Below are positions 24,297-32,505 of a stretch of DNA of 64,000 bases, piece after piece (the stretch's first letter is position 1; each line of letters begins with the position of its first letter). A program made the translations under genes and the position numbers. Location of the stretch: the NCBI RefSeq assembly GCF_013177735.1, contig NZ_WOEZ01000139.1, positions 1-64,000 on the forward strand, written 5' to 3'. Source of the stretch: Paraburkholderia elongata (GTDB lineage: Bacteria > Pseudomonadota > Gammaproteobacteria > Burkholderiales > Burkholderiaceae). Under the pieces are notes generated by a model that saw only the letters and a list, made by a program, of their open reading frames with translations, was not told the origin of the DNA and searched no databases.

Positions 24297-24327
24297 TGTC
24301 GTCAAATCATAAAACAATGTCACCAAA
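24297..24327 (+). promoter_or_regulatory. Direct repeats 21 bp apart, putative AraC operator for the BKACE cluster
   Basis: TGTCGTCAAA (24297-24306) and TGTCACCAAA (24318-24327) differ at two positions and start 21 bp apart. They lie in the divergent gap between the AraC gene and the BKACE gene. Confidence 0.5.
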
Positions 24328-24441
24328 AACGAAATCCGTATCGCCGGATTGCCGTATCTTCGCCTCACTGATCCATTTCCTGACGCGTCGGCATGCGCCT
24401 GACGCGGAAGTAAAAACATCCAACTATTTCTGGAGGAAACG

Positions 24442-25497
24442 ATGCAATTTCTCGACGACTCGCTGCACCCGGAGAATCAGGACAAGGTAGTCATCACGAC
24501 GGCTCCGTACGGCCCGGAATGGATGCCTGAGGATTTTCCTGAAGACATTCCGGTGACGATGGAAGAGCAGATCCAGAAGGCCGTCGACTGCTACAACGCC
24601 GGCGCGACCGTGCTGCACCTGCACGTGCGCGAGCTGGATGGCAAGGGCTCCAAGCGCCTGTCGAAGTTCAACGAACTGATCGCGGGCGTGCGTGCGGCCG
24701 TGCCGGACATGATCATCCAGGTGGGCGGCTCGATCTCGTTTGCACCGGAGGACGACGGCCAGGCCGCGAAGTGGCTGTCCGACGACACGCGTCACATGCT
24801 GGCCGATCTCGACCCGAAGCCCGATCAGGTGACGGTCGCGATCAACACCACGCAGATGAACATCATGGAGTTGCTCTATCCGGAATACCTGGAAGGCACG
24901 TCGCTGGCCAATCCTGCGCTCATGGCAGCCTACAGCGAAATGACGGTGCCCGCGGGTCCGGCCTGGGTTGAGGAACACCTGCGCCGCCTGCAGGCATCGG
25001 GCATCCAGCCGCACTTCCAGCTCACCGGTATCCATGCGCTCGAAACGCTCGACCGCCTGGTGCGCAAGGGCGTCTACAAGGGGCCGTTGAACCTGACGTG
25101 GATCGGCATCGGCGGCGGCTTTGACGGTCCGAACCCGCACAACTTCTTCAACTTCGTCCACCGTGCGCCGGACGGCGGCACGGTCACGGCCGAGTCGTTG
25201 CTGAAGAACGTCCTGCCGTTCAACATGATGGCGATGGCCATGGGCCTGCACCCGCGCTGCGGCATCGAAGATACGATCATCGACCAGCACGGCAACCGCA
25301 TGACCTCGGTGCAGCAGATCGAGCAGTGCGTGCGCGTGGCCCGCGAACTGGGCCGCGAGATCGCAAGCGGCAAGGAAGCGCGCGAGATCTACAAGATCGG
25401 CGTGCAGTACAAAACGGTCGACGAGACACTCGCGGCCAACGGCATGGCACCGAACCGGAAGGCAGGCGTTAAGAACCTGCCGCTGCGCGCGGCGTAA
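24442..25497 (+). CDS. Beta-keto acid cleavage enzyme (BKACE / DUF849 family)
   Basis: 351 residues of the zinc-dependent TIM-barrel BKACE family, which condenses a beta-keto acid with acetyl-CoA to give acetoacetate and a new acyl-CoA (founding member Kce, 3-keto-5-aminohexanoate cleavage; others cleave 3-dehydrocarnitine). Visible: VVITTAPYG at the first strand, metal ligands in VLHLHVRE (H59, H61), and IIQVGGSISF. Substrate is set by a few pocket residues that I cannot assign confidently. CTGGAGG stands upstream of the ATG. It is the first gene rightward of the AraC regulator and is followed by an MFS transporter and further enzymes. Confidence 0.88.
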   Translation: MQFLDDSLHPENQDKVVITTAPYGPEWMPEDFPEDIPVTMEEQIQKAVDCYNAGATVLHLHVRELDGKGSKRLSKFNELIAGVRAAVPDMIIQVGGSISFAPEDDGQAAKWLSDDTRHMLADLDPKPDQVTVAINTTQMNIMELLYPEYLEGTSLANPALMAAYSEMTVPAGPAWVEEHLRRLQASGIQPHFQLTGIHALETLDRLVRKGVYKGPLNLTWIGIGGGFDGPNPHNFFNFVHRAPDGGTVTAESLLKNVLPFNMMAMAMGLHPRCGIEDTIIDQHGNRMTSVQQIEQCVRVARELGREIASGKEAREIYKIGVQYKTVDETLAANGMAPNRKAGVKNLPLRAA

Positions 25498-25508
25498 CAG
25501 GGTGGTGC

Positions 25509-25542
25509 CCGCCATCGACATGACATCTCGTGCTGATGGCGG
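25509..25542. terminator. Hairpin after the BKACE gene
   Basis: CCGCCATC (25509-25516) and GATGGCGG (25535-25542) pair across an 18-nt loop, 12 bp past the stop. No T-run follows. A second GC-rich stem (CCCCC/GGGGG) lies at about 25556-25575. Partial termination or RNA processing before the transporter gene is possible. Confidence 0.35.
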
Positions 25543-25650
25543 TTGAAGAAGGAGGCCCCCCGGCGACCCTGGGGGAGCGACACAAATATCGGCCCCTTTT
25601 GTCCGTCACGGGAAAAGGGCGCTGGACGCGCGAGACGCGGAGGAGACGAA

Positions 25651-26970
25651 ATGCTTTTACAGCATGCTGAGCCCACGACGGGCGATGTTTCGGCAACACA
25701 ATCGGACATACCCGTCTACGCATGGGTGGTCTGCGCGCTCACGATCGGTCTGCTGCTTTCCGACTATATGTCGCGTCAGGTTCTCAACGCGGTCTTTCCG
25801 TTTATCAAGTCCGCGTGGAACCTCTCTGACACGAAGCTCGGCTCGCTCAGCAGCGTGGTGGCGCTGATGGTTGGCGTGCTGACCTTTCCGCTTTCGGTTC
25901 TCGCTGATCGCTGGGGCCGCGTAAAGAGCATCGTACTGATGGCGGCGCTGTGGAGTCTCGCGACGCTCGGCTGTGCGATCTCGACCACTTATGGCGAGAT
26001 GTTGCTCGCGCGTGCGTGCGTCGGCATTGGCGAGGCGGCCTACGGAAGTGTGGGCATCGCGCTCGTCCTGAGCATTTTTCCGCCGCGTCTGCGCGCCACC
26101 CTCGCCGCCACTTTCATGGCAGGTGGTGCGTTTGGTTCTGTGATGGGCATGGCGCTGGGCGGCGCCGTCGCGTCCAGCCTTGGATGGCGCTGGTCGTTCG
26201 GCGCAATGGCCTGCGTCGGTATCGCGCTCGTTGTGATTTACCGTTGTGTTGTCACGGAGAAAAGGCTGGCTTCACTGCAACCGGCGATCACCGGGCAGAA
26301 GGGGAACCTTGGTGTGCGCATGAGCTTTCGCACGCTGATGAAGGGGCTGTTTTCCACGAAGTCCGTCGTTTGCGCCTATGTGGGCAGCGGTATGCATCTG
26401 CTCGTTCCGGCGGCCGTATGGTCCTGGATGCCGAGCTTCCTGAATCGCTATTACGGCATGGCACCGGGTAAGGCGGCCGTACATGGCGCGGTATTCGTGC
26501 TCGTGACCGGCCTTGGCATGATCGCGTGCGGAAGCCTGACCGACCGTCTCAACAGGAAGGGTGTACAAAGAAAGTGGATGACCGCGATTGTGTACTGCCT
26601 GCTGTGCTGCGTCCTGCTCGGCATCGCGTTCCATCTGCCGGCCGGCCGGCTGCAGCTCGTCCTGATCGGTTGCGGCATGTTCTTCTGTGCTGGTGCAACG
26701 GGGCCTTCGGGTGCGATGGTGGCGAACCTTACCCCGCCGTCGATACACGCATCAGCATTCGCCACCCTGACACTGGCCAACAACCTGCTGGGGCTGGCGC
26801 CCGCGGCGATCCTTACGGGCATCGTCGCAGACCGGTTCGGTCTGCTGGGCGCCTTGCAACTGGTCCCGTTTGCATCGTTGCTCGCGGCGGTCGCGTTTGC
26901 CATCGGCCGTTGCAGCTACAAGCGCGACCTTGACCTCGTGAATGCACTGCGTGAGAAGGCCTCGCTCTGA
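25651..26970 (+). CDS. MFS transporter (paralogue 2)
   Basis: 439 residues, 12 predicted helices. It is similar throughout to the transporter at 21890: LTIGLLLSDYMSRQVLNAVF, SSVVALMVGVLTFPLSVLAD, WMPSFLNRYYGMAPGKAAVH, ANNLLGLAPAAILTGIVADR. GGAGACG directly precedes the ATG at 25651; the open frame upstream (from 25543) is proline/arginine rich and not part of the family. Two related transporters around one catabolic cluster may import different substrates, or one may export an intermediate. Confidence 0.88.
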   Translation: MLLQHAEPTTGDVSATQSDIPVYAWVVCALTIGLLLSDYMSRQVLNAVFPFIKSAWNLSDTKLGSLSSVVALMVGVLTFPLSVLADRWGRVKSIVLMAALWSLATLGCAISTTYGEMLLARACVGIGEAAYGSVGIALVLSIFPPRLRATLAATFMAGGAFGSVMGMALGGAVASSLGWRWSFGAMACVGIALVVIYRCVVTEKRLASLQPAITGQKGNLGVRMSFRTLMKGLFSTKSVVCAYVGSGMHLLVPAAVWSWMPSFLNRYYGMAPGKAAVHGAVFVLVTGLGMIACGSLTDRLNRKGVQRKWMTAIVYCLLCCVLLGIAFHLPAGRLQLVLIGCGMFFCAGATGPSGAMVANLTPPSIHASAFATLTLANNLLGLAPAAILTGIVADRFGLLGALQLVPFASLLAAVAFAIGRCSYKRDLDLVNALREKASL

Positions 26971-27020
26971 GCGGCTTCCTCGCGAATGCCGCGTCGTCCG
27001 CCTGGTGAAGCGGCGGCGCG

Positions 27021-27040
27021 GTCTGGTTAAGTCTGGTTAA
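27021..27040. repeat. Tandem 10-bp repeat
   Basis: GTCTGGTTAA occurs twice head to tail in the 182-bp gap between the MFS transporter and the quinone oxidoreductase. It could be a slippage product; no regulatory meaning is evident. Confidence 0.5.
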
Positions 27041-27152
27041 TCAAGCAGTACCTGGACACCATGCGGTAATCGACGCCTGCGCCGGGACGTGATGGTCCTC
27101 CAGCAGGCGCATTCCCTTTCTGTAAATCGAGAAACAAACTGGAGAACGAATC

Positions 27153-28133
27153 ATGGCGAAAGCAGTCCGCTTTCATGAAACCGGTGGCCCTGAAGTCCTG
27201 CGTTATGAGGACGTTGAAGTCGGTGATCCGGGCCCGGGGCAGGTTCGCCTGCGCCATGAGGCAGTGGGCCTGAATTTCGCGGACACCTATTTCCGCTCCG
27301 GACTGTATCCGGTTCCACTGCCTGCCGGCATGGGTGTAGAGGCAGCCGGTGTGGTCGAAGCAGTGGGCGAGGGCGTGACGAACGTCGCGGTAGGCGATCG
27401 TGTCACCTACACGGGCTTTATTAACACGCTTGGCGCTTACAGCACGGAGCGCCTGTGTCCGGCGGCACCGCTGATCAAGCTGCCTGAAGGCATTACCTGC
27501 GAGACGGCGGCAGCCATGACGATGCGCGGCTTGACCTCGTCGTATCTGATGCGGCGCATCTACGACTTCAAACCCGGCAACACGATTCTGCTTCATGCTG
27601 CCGCGGGCGGCGTCGGACTGATCGTCTCGCAGTGGGCCAAGCTGCTGGGGCTCACGGTGATCGGCACCGTTTCGAGCGAAGCGAAAGCGGAAGTCGCCCG
27701 CGCGCACGGCTGCGAACACACCATCAACTACAGCCATGAAGACGTCGCGCGGCGCGTACGCGAGCTGACCAATGGCGCCGGGGTCAATGTGGTTTTCGAT
27801 AGTGTGGGCAAGGATACCTTCGAAGCCACTCTGGATTCGGTCAAGCGCCGGGGCCTCATTGTTTGCGTCGGCACGGCATCGGGGCCGATTCCGGCATTCA
27901 ATCCGCAGATCCTGGCAATGAAAGGATCGCCGTATCTGACCCGTCCCGCGCTCGCCGACTACATCGCCGACCCCGCTGAAAAAGCGGACCTGGCCGGGGA
28001 AATCTTCGGCCACGTTGCGGCTGGCCGCATCAAGATCGAGATCAATCAGCGCTATGCGCTCGAGGATGCCGCACAAGCGCACCGTGATGTCGAATCGCGC
28101 AAGACAACGGGTTCATCAGTCTTCGTCATCTAA
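27153..28133 (+). CDS. NADPH:quinone oxidoreductase, zeta-crystallin type
   Basis: 326 residues of the zinc-less MDR family. The start AKAVRFHETGGPEVLRYEDV, the segment GLNFADTYFRSGLYPVPLPA, the cofactor loop HAAAGGVGLIVSQWAKLLG and the C-terminal IEINQRYALEDAAQAHRDVE are all typical of QorA. It uses NADPH to reduce quinones or conjugated enones. CTGGAGAACG precedes the ATG. The dioxygenase gene begins 10 bp after its stop, so they share an operon. In the pathway it might reduce an enone or an aldehyde conjugate. Confidence 0.9.
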   Translation: MAKAVRFHETGGPEVLRYEDVEVGDPGPGQVRLRHEAVGLNFADTYFRSGLYPVPLPAGMGVEAAGVVEAVGEGVTNVAVGDRVTYTGFINTLGAYSTERLCPAAPLIKLPEGITCETAAAMTMRGLTSSYLMRRIYDFKPGNTILLHAAAGGVGLIVSQWAKLLGLTVIGTVSSEAKAEVARAHGCEHTINYSHEDVARRVRELTNGAGVNVVFDSVGKDTFEATLDSVKRRGLIVCVGTASGPIPAFNPQILAMKGSPYLTRPALADYIADPAEKADLAGEIFGHVAAGRIKIEINQRYALEDAAQAHRDVESRKTTGSSVFVI

Positions 28134-28143
28134 GGAGGGCGCC

Positions 28144-28992
28144 ATGCTTGTCGAACAACTCAACAACGCCATTGGCGCCGAACTGGTGGGCGTCAAGCTC
28201 GCCGACGCGATCCACGACGATGGCCTCTTTGCCGAGATCCGGGCGAACCTGCTCAAGCACCGTGTTCTGTTCCTGCGCGATCAGGACATTAGCCGTGCTG
28301 AGCATGTCGCTTTCGCGCGCCGCTTCGGCGAGCTGGAAGACCACCCGGTCGCAGGCAGCGATCCTGAGCATCCGGGCCTCGTGCGAATCTACAAGTCGCC
28401 GGACCAGCCCAACGACCGCTACGAAAATGCGTGGCATTCGGACGCCACGTGGCGCGAAGCCCCACAGTTTGGCGCCGTGCTGCGATGCGTGGAATGCCCG
28501 CCCATCGGCGGCGACACGATGTGGGCGAACATGGTGCTCGCGTATGAGAACCTGCCCGCGCACGTGAAGGAGCAGATCGCCGACCTGCGCGCACGCCACA
28601 GCATCGAGGCAAGCTTTGGTGCGGTGATGCCGATCGAGAAGCGGCATGCCTTGAAAGCCCAGTATCCCGACGCGGAACATCCGGTCGTGCGCACGCACCC
28701 CGAGACGAGCGAGAAAGTGCTGTTTGTCAATGCGTTCACGACGCACTTCACGAACTACCACACGCCGGCGCGCGTGCGCTTCGGCCAGGACGCCAATCCG
28801 GGCGCGTCCGACCTGCTGCGTTATCTCATCAGCCAGGCGTACATCCCGGAGTACCAGGTGCGCTGGCGCTGGAAGCCGAACAGCATCGCGATATGGGACA
28901 ACCGCAGCACGCAGCACTACGCAGTGATGGATTACGCGCCGTGCCATCGCAAGATGGAGCGGGCCGGAATTATTGGCGACAAGCCGTACTAA
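28144..28992 (+). CDS. TauD/TfdA-family Fe(II)/2-oxoglutarate dioxygenase
   Basis: 282 residues. The facial triad is visible as H98-x-D100 (ENAWHSDATW) and H258 (WDNRSTQHYAVMDY), with the 2-oxoglutarate-binding Arg in the C-terminal HRKMERAGIIGD. The segment PEYQVRWRWKPNSIAIWDNR is very close to E. coli taurine dioxygenase, so it belongs nearer TauD than TfdA. The enzyme hydroxylates carbon next to a leaving group such as sulfonate, ether or amine, or simply hydroxylates. AAGGAGG sits 6 bp before the ATG. Next to BKACE and ligase genes the substrate is open; taurine itself is unlikely without tauABC. Confidence 0.9.
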   Translation: MLVEQLNNAIGAELVGVKLADAIHDDGLFAEIRANLLKHRVLFLRDQDISRAEHVAFARRFGELEDHPVAGSDPEHPGLVRIYKSPDQPNDRYENAWHSDATWREAPQFGAVLRCVECPPIGGDTMWANMVLAYENLPAHVKEQIADLRARHSIEASFGAVMPIEKRHALKAQYPDAEHPVVRTHPETSEKVLFVNAFTTHFTNYHTPARVRFGQDANPGASDLLRYLISQAYIPEYQVRWRWKPNSIAIWDNRSTQHYAVMDYAPCHRKMERAGIIGDKPY

Positions 28993-29010
28993 CCTGAAGG
29001 ACTCAGCGTC

Positions 29011-29571
29011 GTGACGCTCAATACCGCACCTACCGTACTTATCGTGCCCGGTCTGCGTGACCATGTGGCCGAACACTGGCAGACACTGCTGCAGGTTCGC
29101 CTTCCCAAAACGGCTTCGGTGCCGCCGCTCGAGCACGACAAGCTCAGCTGCGCGGCGCGCGTCGCGGCGCTGGACGAGGCCATCGCGAAGATCGACGGCC
29201 CGATCGTACTGGTCGCTCACAGCGCCGGCGTCATGATTACCGTGCACTGGGCGCAGCACCACAACCGCCCGATCCAGGGCGCGCTGCTCGCCACGCCAGC
29301 GGACCTGGAAAACCCCATGCCCGCCGGTTATCCGACGCTGGACGTGCTCGAAGAACACGGGTGGCTGCCGTTTCCGCGCAAACCATTACCGTTCCCGAGT
29401 ATTCTCGGCGCCAGCCGCAATGATCCGCTTGCCGCGTTTGATCGCGCTGCCAGCATGGCAGCGGACTGGGGCAGTCGTCTCGTCGACCTCGGCGATGTTG
29501 GGCACCTGAATCCCGCAGCCGGTTATGGCGAGTGGCCGCAGGCGGACACCCTGATCCGTGAGCTTCTCTGA
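29011..29571 (+). CDS. RBBP9/YdeN-like serine hydrolase
   Basis: 186 residues with a small alpha/beta-hydrolase fold. The nucleophile elbow is AHSAG (S71, a variant of GxSxG usual for this family), the acid lies in SRNDPLAAFD, and the His in VGHLNPAAGYGEWP. The start is a GTG with AAGGA 13-17 bp upstream. The family hydrolyses small esters; the physiological substrate is unknown. It is placed between the dioxygenase and the DsbA-like gene with gaps of 18 and 1 bp, clearly in the same operon. Confidence 0.85.
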   Translation: MTLNTAPTVLIVPGLRDHVAEHWQTLLQVRLPKTASVPPLEHDKLSCAARVAALDEAIAKIDGPIVLVAHSAGVMITVHWAQHHNRPIQGALLATPADLENPMPAGYPTLDVLEEHGWLPFPRKPLPFPSILGASRNDPLAAFDRAASMAADWGSRLVDLGDVGHLNPAAGYGEWPQADTLIRELL

Positions 29572-29572
29572 C

Positions 29573-30283
29573 ATGGACGGTGCAACGGAGCAGGGCACTG
29601 CAGTGAGCCAAAACGCGTCAGTGACGGTCGATGTCCACTTCGATTTTGTCTGCCCGTGGTGTCTGATTGGCAAGCGCAATCTCGATGCGGCTGTCAGCCG
29701 CATCGCAAGCTTGCGTCCGGACGTCAGCGTCAAGGTGCGGTGGCACTCGCATCAGTTGCTGCCCGATACGCCAGTCGGTGGGGTCCCTTATCAGGCGTTC
29801 TATGTGGCCCGTCTGGGGAGTCCTGGCGCGGTCGCTGCACGGCGCGCGCAAGTTCAGGAGGCCGCTCACGCAGCGGGCATCGAGCTGGCGTTCGACAGGA
29901 TCGAGGTGATGCCCAACACACGGGCAGCGCACCAACTCGTTGCCTGGGCCACAGCCGCAAACACAGGCGCGGCATGTAAGCCCGCGTTGCTGATCGACCG
30001 GTTGTTTACCGCCTATTTCATGGACGGCGAAGATATCGGCAACCCGGACGTGCTTGAGCGAATTGGTCTCGCGTGTGGTCTCGACGCTGCGGGCCTCGCT
30101 GACCATCTCACGATGTCACGGCGAGAAGGCAACATCGCGTTGCCGCGTTCAACGCAGGCTGACGACGTCAGGGGTGTGCCGCATTTTGTGGTTAATTCGG
30201 CGCTGTCGCTGTCCGGGGCGTACTCGCCCGGCCCGATCGTGGACGCCATGTTGCGTTCGATCGGTGATCAGGAGAACAGATAA
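29573..30283 (+). CDS. DsbA family oxidoreductase, FrnE-like
   Basis: 236 residues with a thioredoxin fold and helical insert. The redox motif CPWC (C27-C30) is followed by LIGKRNLDAA, and the later segment GVPHFVVN contains the cis-proline loop. No signal peptide is seen, so it is cytoplasmic like other FrnE proteins (disulfide isomerase or glutathione S-transferase kappa-like). The ATG at 29573 begins right after the upstream TGA; a GTG at 29558 is possible. Its stop overlaps the Rieske ferredoxin start by one base (TAATG), implying translational coupling. Confidence 0.85.
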   Translation: MDGATEQGTAVSQNASVTVDVHFDFVCPWCLIGKRNLDAAVSRIASLRPDVSVKVRWHSHQLLPDTPVGGVPYQAFYVARLGSPGAVAARRAQVQEAAHAAGIELAFDRIEVMPNTRAAHQLVAWATAANTGAACKPALLIDRLFTAYFMDGEDIGNPDVLERIGLACGLDAAGLADHLTMSRREGNIALPRSTQADDVRGVPHFVVNSALSLSGAYSPGPIVDAMLRSIGDQENR

Positions 30284-30627
30284 TGTCACGCCAGATACCG
30301 GTCGGATCAGCCGATGAACTCCCGCCAGGACAACGCAAGCTAGTCTTCGTTGACGGTCGCAGTGTCGTGCTCTTTAACATCGACGGTGCGCTCTGCGCCG
30401 TCGAAAACTCTTGTCCGCACAATGGGGCATCACTTGCAGGTGGCCAGCTCGAAGGGCACCTGCTGCGCTGCCCCGCGCACGGCCTTCGTTTTGACGTCAC
30501 GACCGGTTGCATGCCGGGAAAAGGCGGGTTGAGTCTTGCAACGTTTCCCATCCGGAACGTCGCCGGTAAGCTCGAACTCACCGTCGGCGACGCCCCGGCA
30601 GGTCCGTGTCACGCGCAGCTAAGCTGA
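30283..30627 (+). CDS. Rieske [2Fe-2S] ferredoxin (NirD/BphF type)
   Basis: 114 residues holding a single Rieske domain. The ligands are C44-x-H46 (SCPHNGASLAGG) and C63-x2-H66 (LRCPAHGLRFD). There is no membrane anchor or catalytic iron domain. Such ferredoxins deliver electrons to oxygenases or reductases. No Rieske oxygenase alpha subunit is present in this cluster, so its partner is either encoded elsewhere or is a non-Rieske enzyme here. TauD-type dioxygenases themselves need no ferredoxin. Confidence 0.9.
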   Translation: MSRQIPVGSADELPPGQRKLVFVDGRSVVLFNIDGALCAVENSCPHNGASLAGGQLEGHLLRCPAHGLRFDVTTGCMPGKGGLSLATFPIRNVAGKLELTVGDAPAGPCHAQLS

Positions 30628-30652
30628 ATCTGGAAAAATCAGGAAGGTACTC

Positions 30653-32281
30653 ATGCATGGATTGATGATGCAGCAACCGCTGCTGGTCGCGTCGCTCCTC
30701 ACTCACGCCGAACGGCATCACGGCGGGCAGGAAATCGTGTCGCGACGGGTCGAAGGCGACATTCACCGATATTGTTATCGCGATCTCGCGCAACGCGCCC
30801 GAAAGCTGGCCAATGCACTCGCCGGGCTCGGGATTAACCAGGGTGAGCGCGTCGGTACGCTGGCATGGAACGGCTACCGCCACATGGAACTGTATTTTGC
30901 GGTGTCGGGTTCCGGTGCCGTACTCCACACGCTCAACCCCCGACTGCACGTCGATCAGCTCGCCTACATCATCGATCATGCTGACGATCGCGTTATCTTC
31001 TTCGACTTGACCTTCCTTCCGTTGATCGAGTCTGTCGCATCGCGTATCAAGAGCCCGAAGGTATTCGTTGCGATGACCGATCGCGCAAACATGCCGGCCA
31101 AATACGATCTGCCGATCATGTTGCTGTGCTACGAAGATCTCATTGACGGTCACAGTGATGACTTTGCGTGGCCGCTCCTTGACGAGAACCATGCGTCTTC
31201 TCTGTGCTACACGTCGGGGACCACTGGCAATCCGAAAGGGGTGCTGTACAGCCATCGTTCAACGATTTTGCACACCTATGCAGCGGCATTGCCCGACTCG
31301 CTGAACTGCTCGGCGCGCGATGTGATTCTTCCGGTCGTCCCCATGTTCCATGTGAACGCGTGGGGGCTGCCCTATATCGCATGCATGGTCGGCGCCAAGC
31401 TCGTGTTCCCGGGTCCCGCTCTCGACGGAAAATCGCTCTATGAGCTGATCGAAGCAGAACAGGTCACGCTGTCCGCCGGTGTCCCGACCGTCTGGCAGGG
31501 GCTGCTTCGACATGCGGCCGAGCGTGGCACGACGTTTACCTCCATGCGCCGCACCATCGTGGGCGGGGCGCCATGCCCGACGGCCATGACCACAGAATTC
31601 CAGGAGCGTTACCACGTCGATGTCCTGCACGCATGGGGGATGACGGAACTGAGTCCGGTAGGCACGGTCTGCAGTTTCAAAGCGCACCACCTGTCGTGGC
31701 CGACGCCGCAGCGCTACGCCGTCCAGGCAAAGCAGGGCCGCGCCGTGTTCGGCATCGACATGAGAATCGTGGGCCCGGACGGCGAGGAATTGTCATGGGA
31801 CGGTCAGGTGACCGGCGACCTGCAGGTGCGCGGGCCGTGGGTTACGTCCGGATATTTCGGCAGCGAAGATACGCCGCCGCTTTGCGACGGCTGGTTTCCG
31901 ACCGGTGACGTGGCGAAGATCGATCCCGACGGATTTATGCAGATCACCGACCGCAGCAAGGACGTCATCAAGTCCGGTGGCGAATGGATCAGCTCAATAG
32001 ACATCGAGAACGTGGCGTGCTTGCACCCGGAGGTTGCGAGCGCAGTGTGCATCGCTGCAAGGCATCCGAAATGGGATGAGCGCCCGTTGCTGCTGATCGT
32101 AAAAAAGCCGGAGAGCGCGCTTGGAACCGACGAGCTGCTCGAATTTTTTGACGGCCGGGTGGCGAAGTGGTGGAAGCCCGATGCCGTTGTGTTTGTAGAC
32201 GCCGTTCCTCTCGGCGCAACCGGCAAGGTGCTCAAGAACCAGTTAAGGGATCAGTTCAGGGACTACTACCTGACGGCTTGA
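30653..32281 (+). CDS. Acyl-CoA synthetase, AMP-binding family (AlkK/DmdB-like)
   Basis: 542 residues of the ANL superfamily. The P-loop is SLCYTSGTTGNPKGVLYSH, followed by HAWGMTELSPVG, GWFPTGDVAKID and the hinge ITDRSKDVIKSGGEWISSID. The catalytic Lys lies in LGATGKVLKNQLR near the C-terminus. It activates a carboxylic acid to its CoA thioester. Overall pattern and length recall medium-chain (AlkK) and methylmercaptopropionate (DmdB) ligases; the acid cannot be deduced. It ends the operon that starts with the quinone oxidoreductase, 25 bp after the Rieske gene. Confidence 0.9.
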   Translation: MHGLMMQQPLLVASLLTHAERHHGGQEIVSRRVEGDIHRYCYRDLAQRARKLANALAGLGINQGERVGTLAWNGYRHMELYFAVSGSGAVLHTLNPRLHVDQLAYIIDHADDRVIFFDLTFLPLIESVASRIKSPKVFVAMTDRANMPAKYDLPIMLLCYEDLIDGHSDDFAWPLLDENHASSLCYTSGTTGNPKGVLYSHRSTILHTYAAALPDSLNCSARDVILPVVPMFHVNAWGLPYIACMVGAKLVFPGPALDGKSLYELIEAEQVTLSAGVPTVWQGLLRHAAERGTTFTSMRRTIVGGAPCPTAMTTEFQERYHVDVLHAWGMTELSPVGTVCSFKAHHLSWPTPQRYAVQAKQGRAVFGIDMRIVGPDGEELSWDGQVTGDLQVRGPWVTSGYFGSEDTPPLCDGWFPTGDVAKIDPDGFMQITDRSKDVIKSGGEWISSIDIENVACLHPEVASAVCIAARHPKWDERPLLLIVKKPESALGTDELLEFFDGRVAKWWKPDAVVFVDAVPLGATGKVLKNQLRDQFRDYYLTA

Positions 32282-32373
32282 CGCGGCCCGCAAGAGTAAC
32301 GGCAGCCTGATTCGGTCGAAGAGGATATCGCCGGGCTTTGTCAGGTTGAGTGACCGTCGAAGATGTTGGTGCT

Positions 32374-32505
32374 ATGAAGAAGACGAAATCGGTCTATCAC
32401 GGTCACCGGTTCGCGGCTGGCGTCATCAGTTGTGCAGTGCGCTGGTACCTTCGTTTTCAATTGAGCTTGCGCGACATTGAAGAGCTGCTGTTTGAGCGCG
32501 GCGTG
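32374..32505 (+). mobile_element. IS6-family transposase N-terminal remnant
   Basis: About 44 codons, KKTKSVYHGHRFAAGVISCA then AVRWYLRFQLSLRDIEELLF and ERGV, match the helix-turn-helix start of IS6/IS240-type transposases. The homology stops exactly where the family continues with VTYETIRRW, and the DDE catalytic domain is missing. No flanking inverted repeats were confidently found. It marks the boundary between the catabolic operon and the second porin. Confidence 0.75.

Noticed and set aside
28144..28992. Taurine dioxygenase (tauD) as a specific call
   Set aside because: The fold and triad fit, but no tauABC transporter is present and the neighbours point to another substrate.
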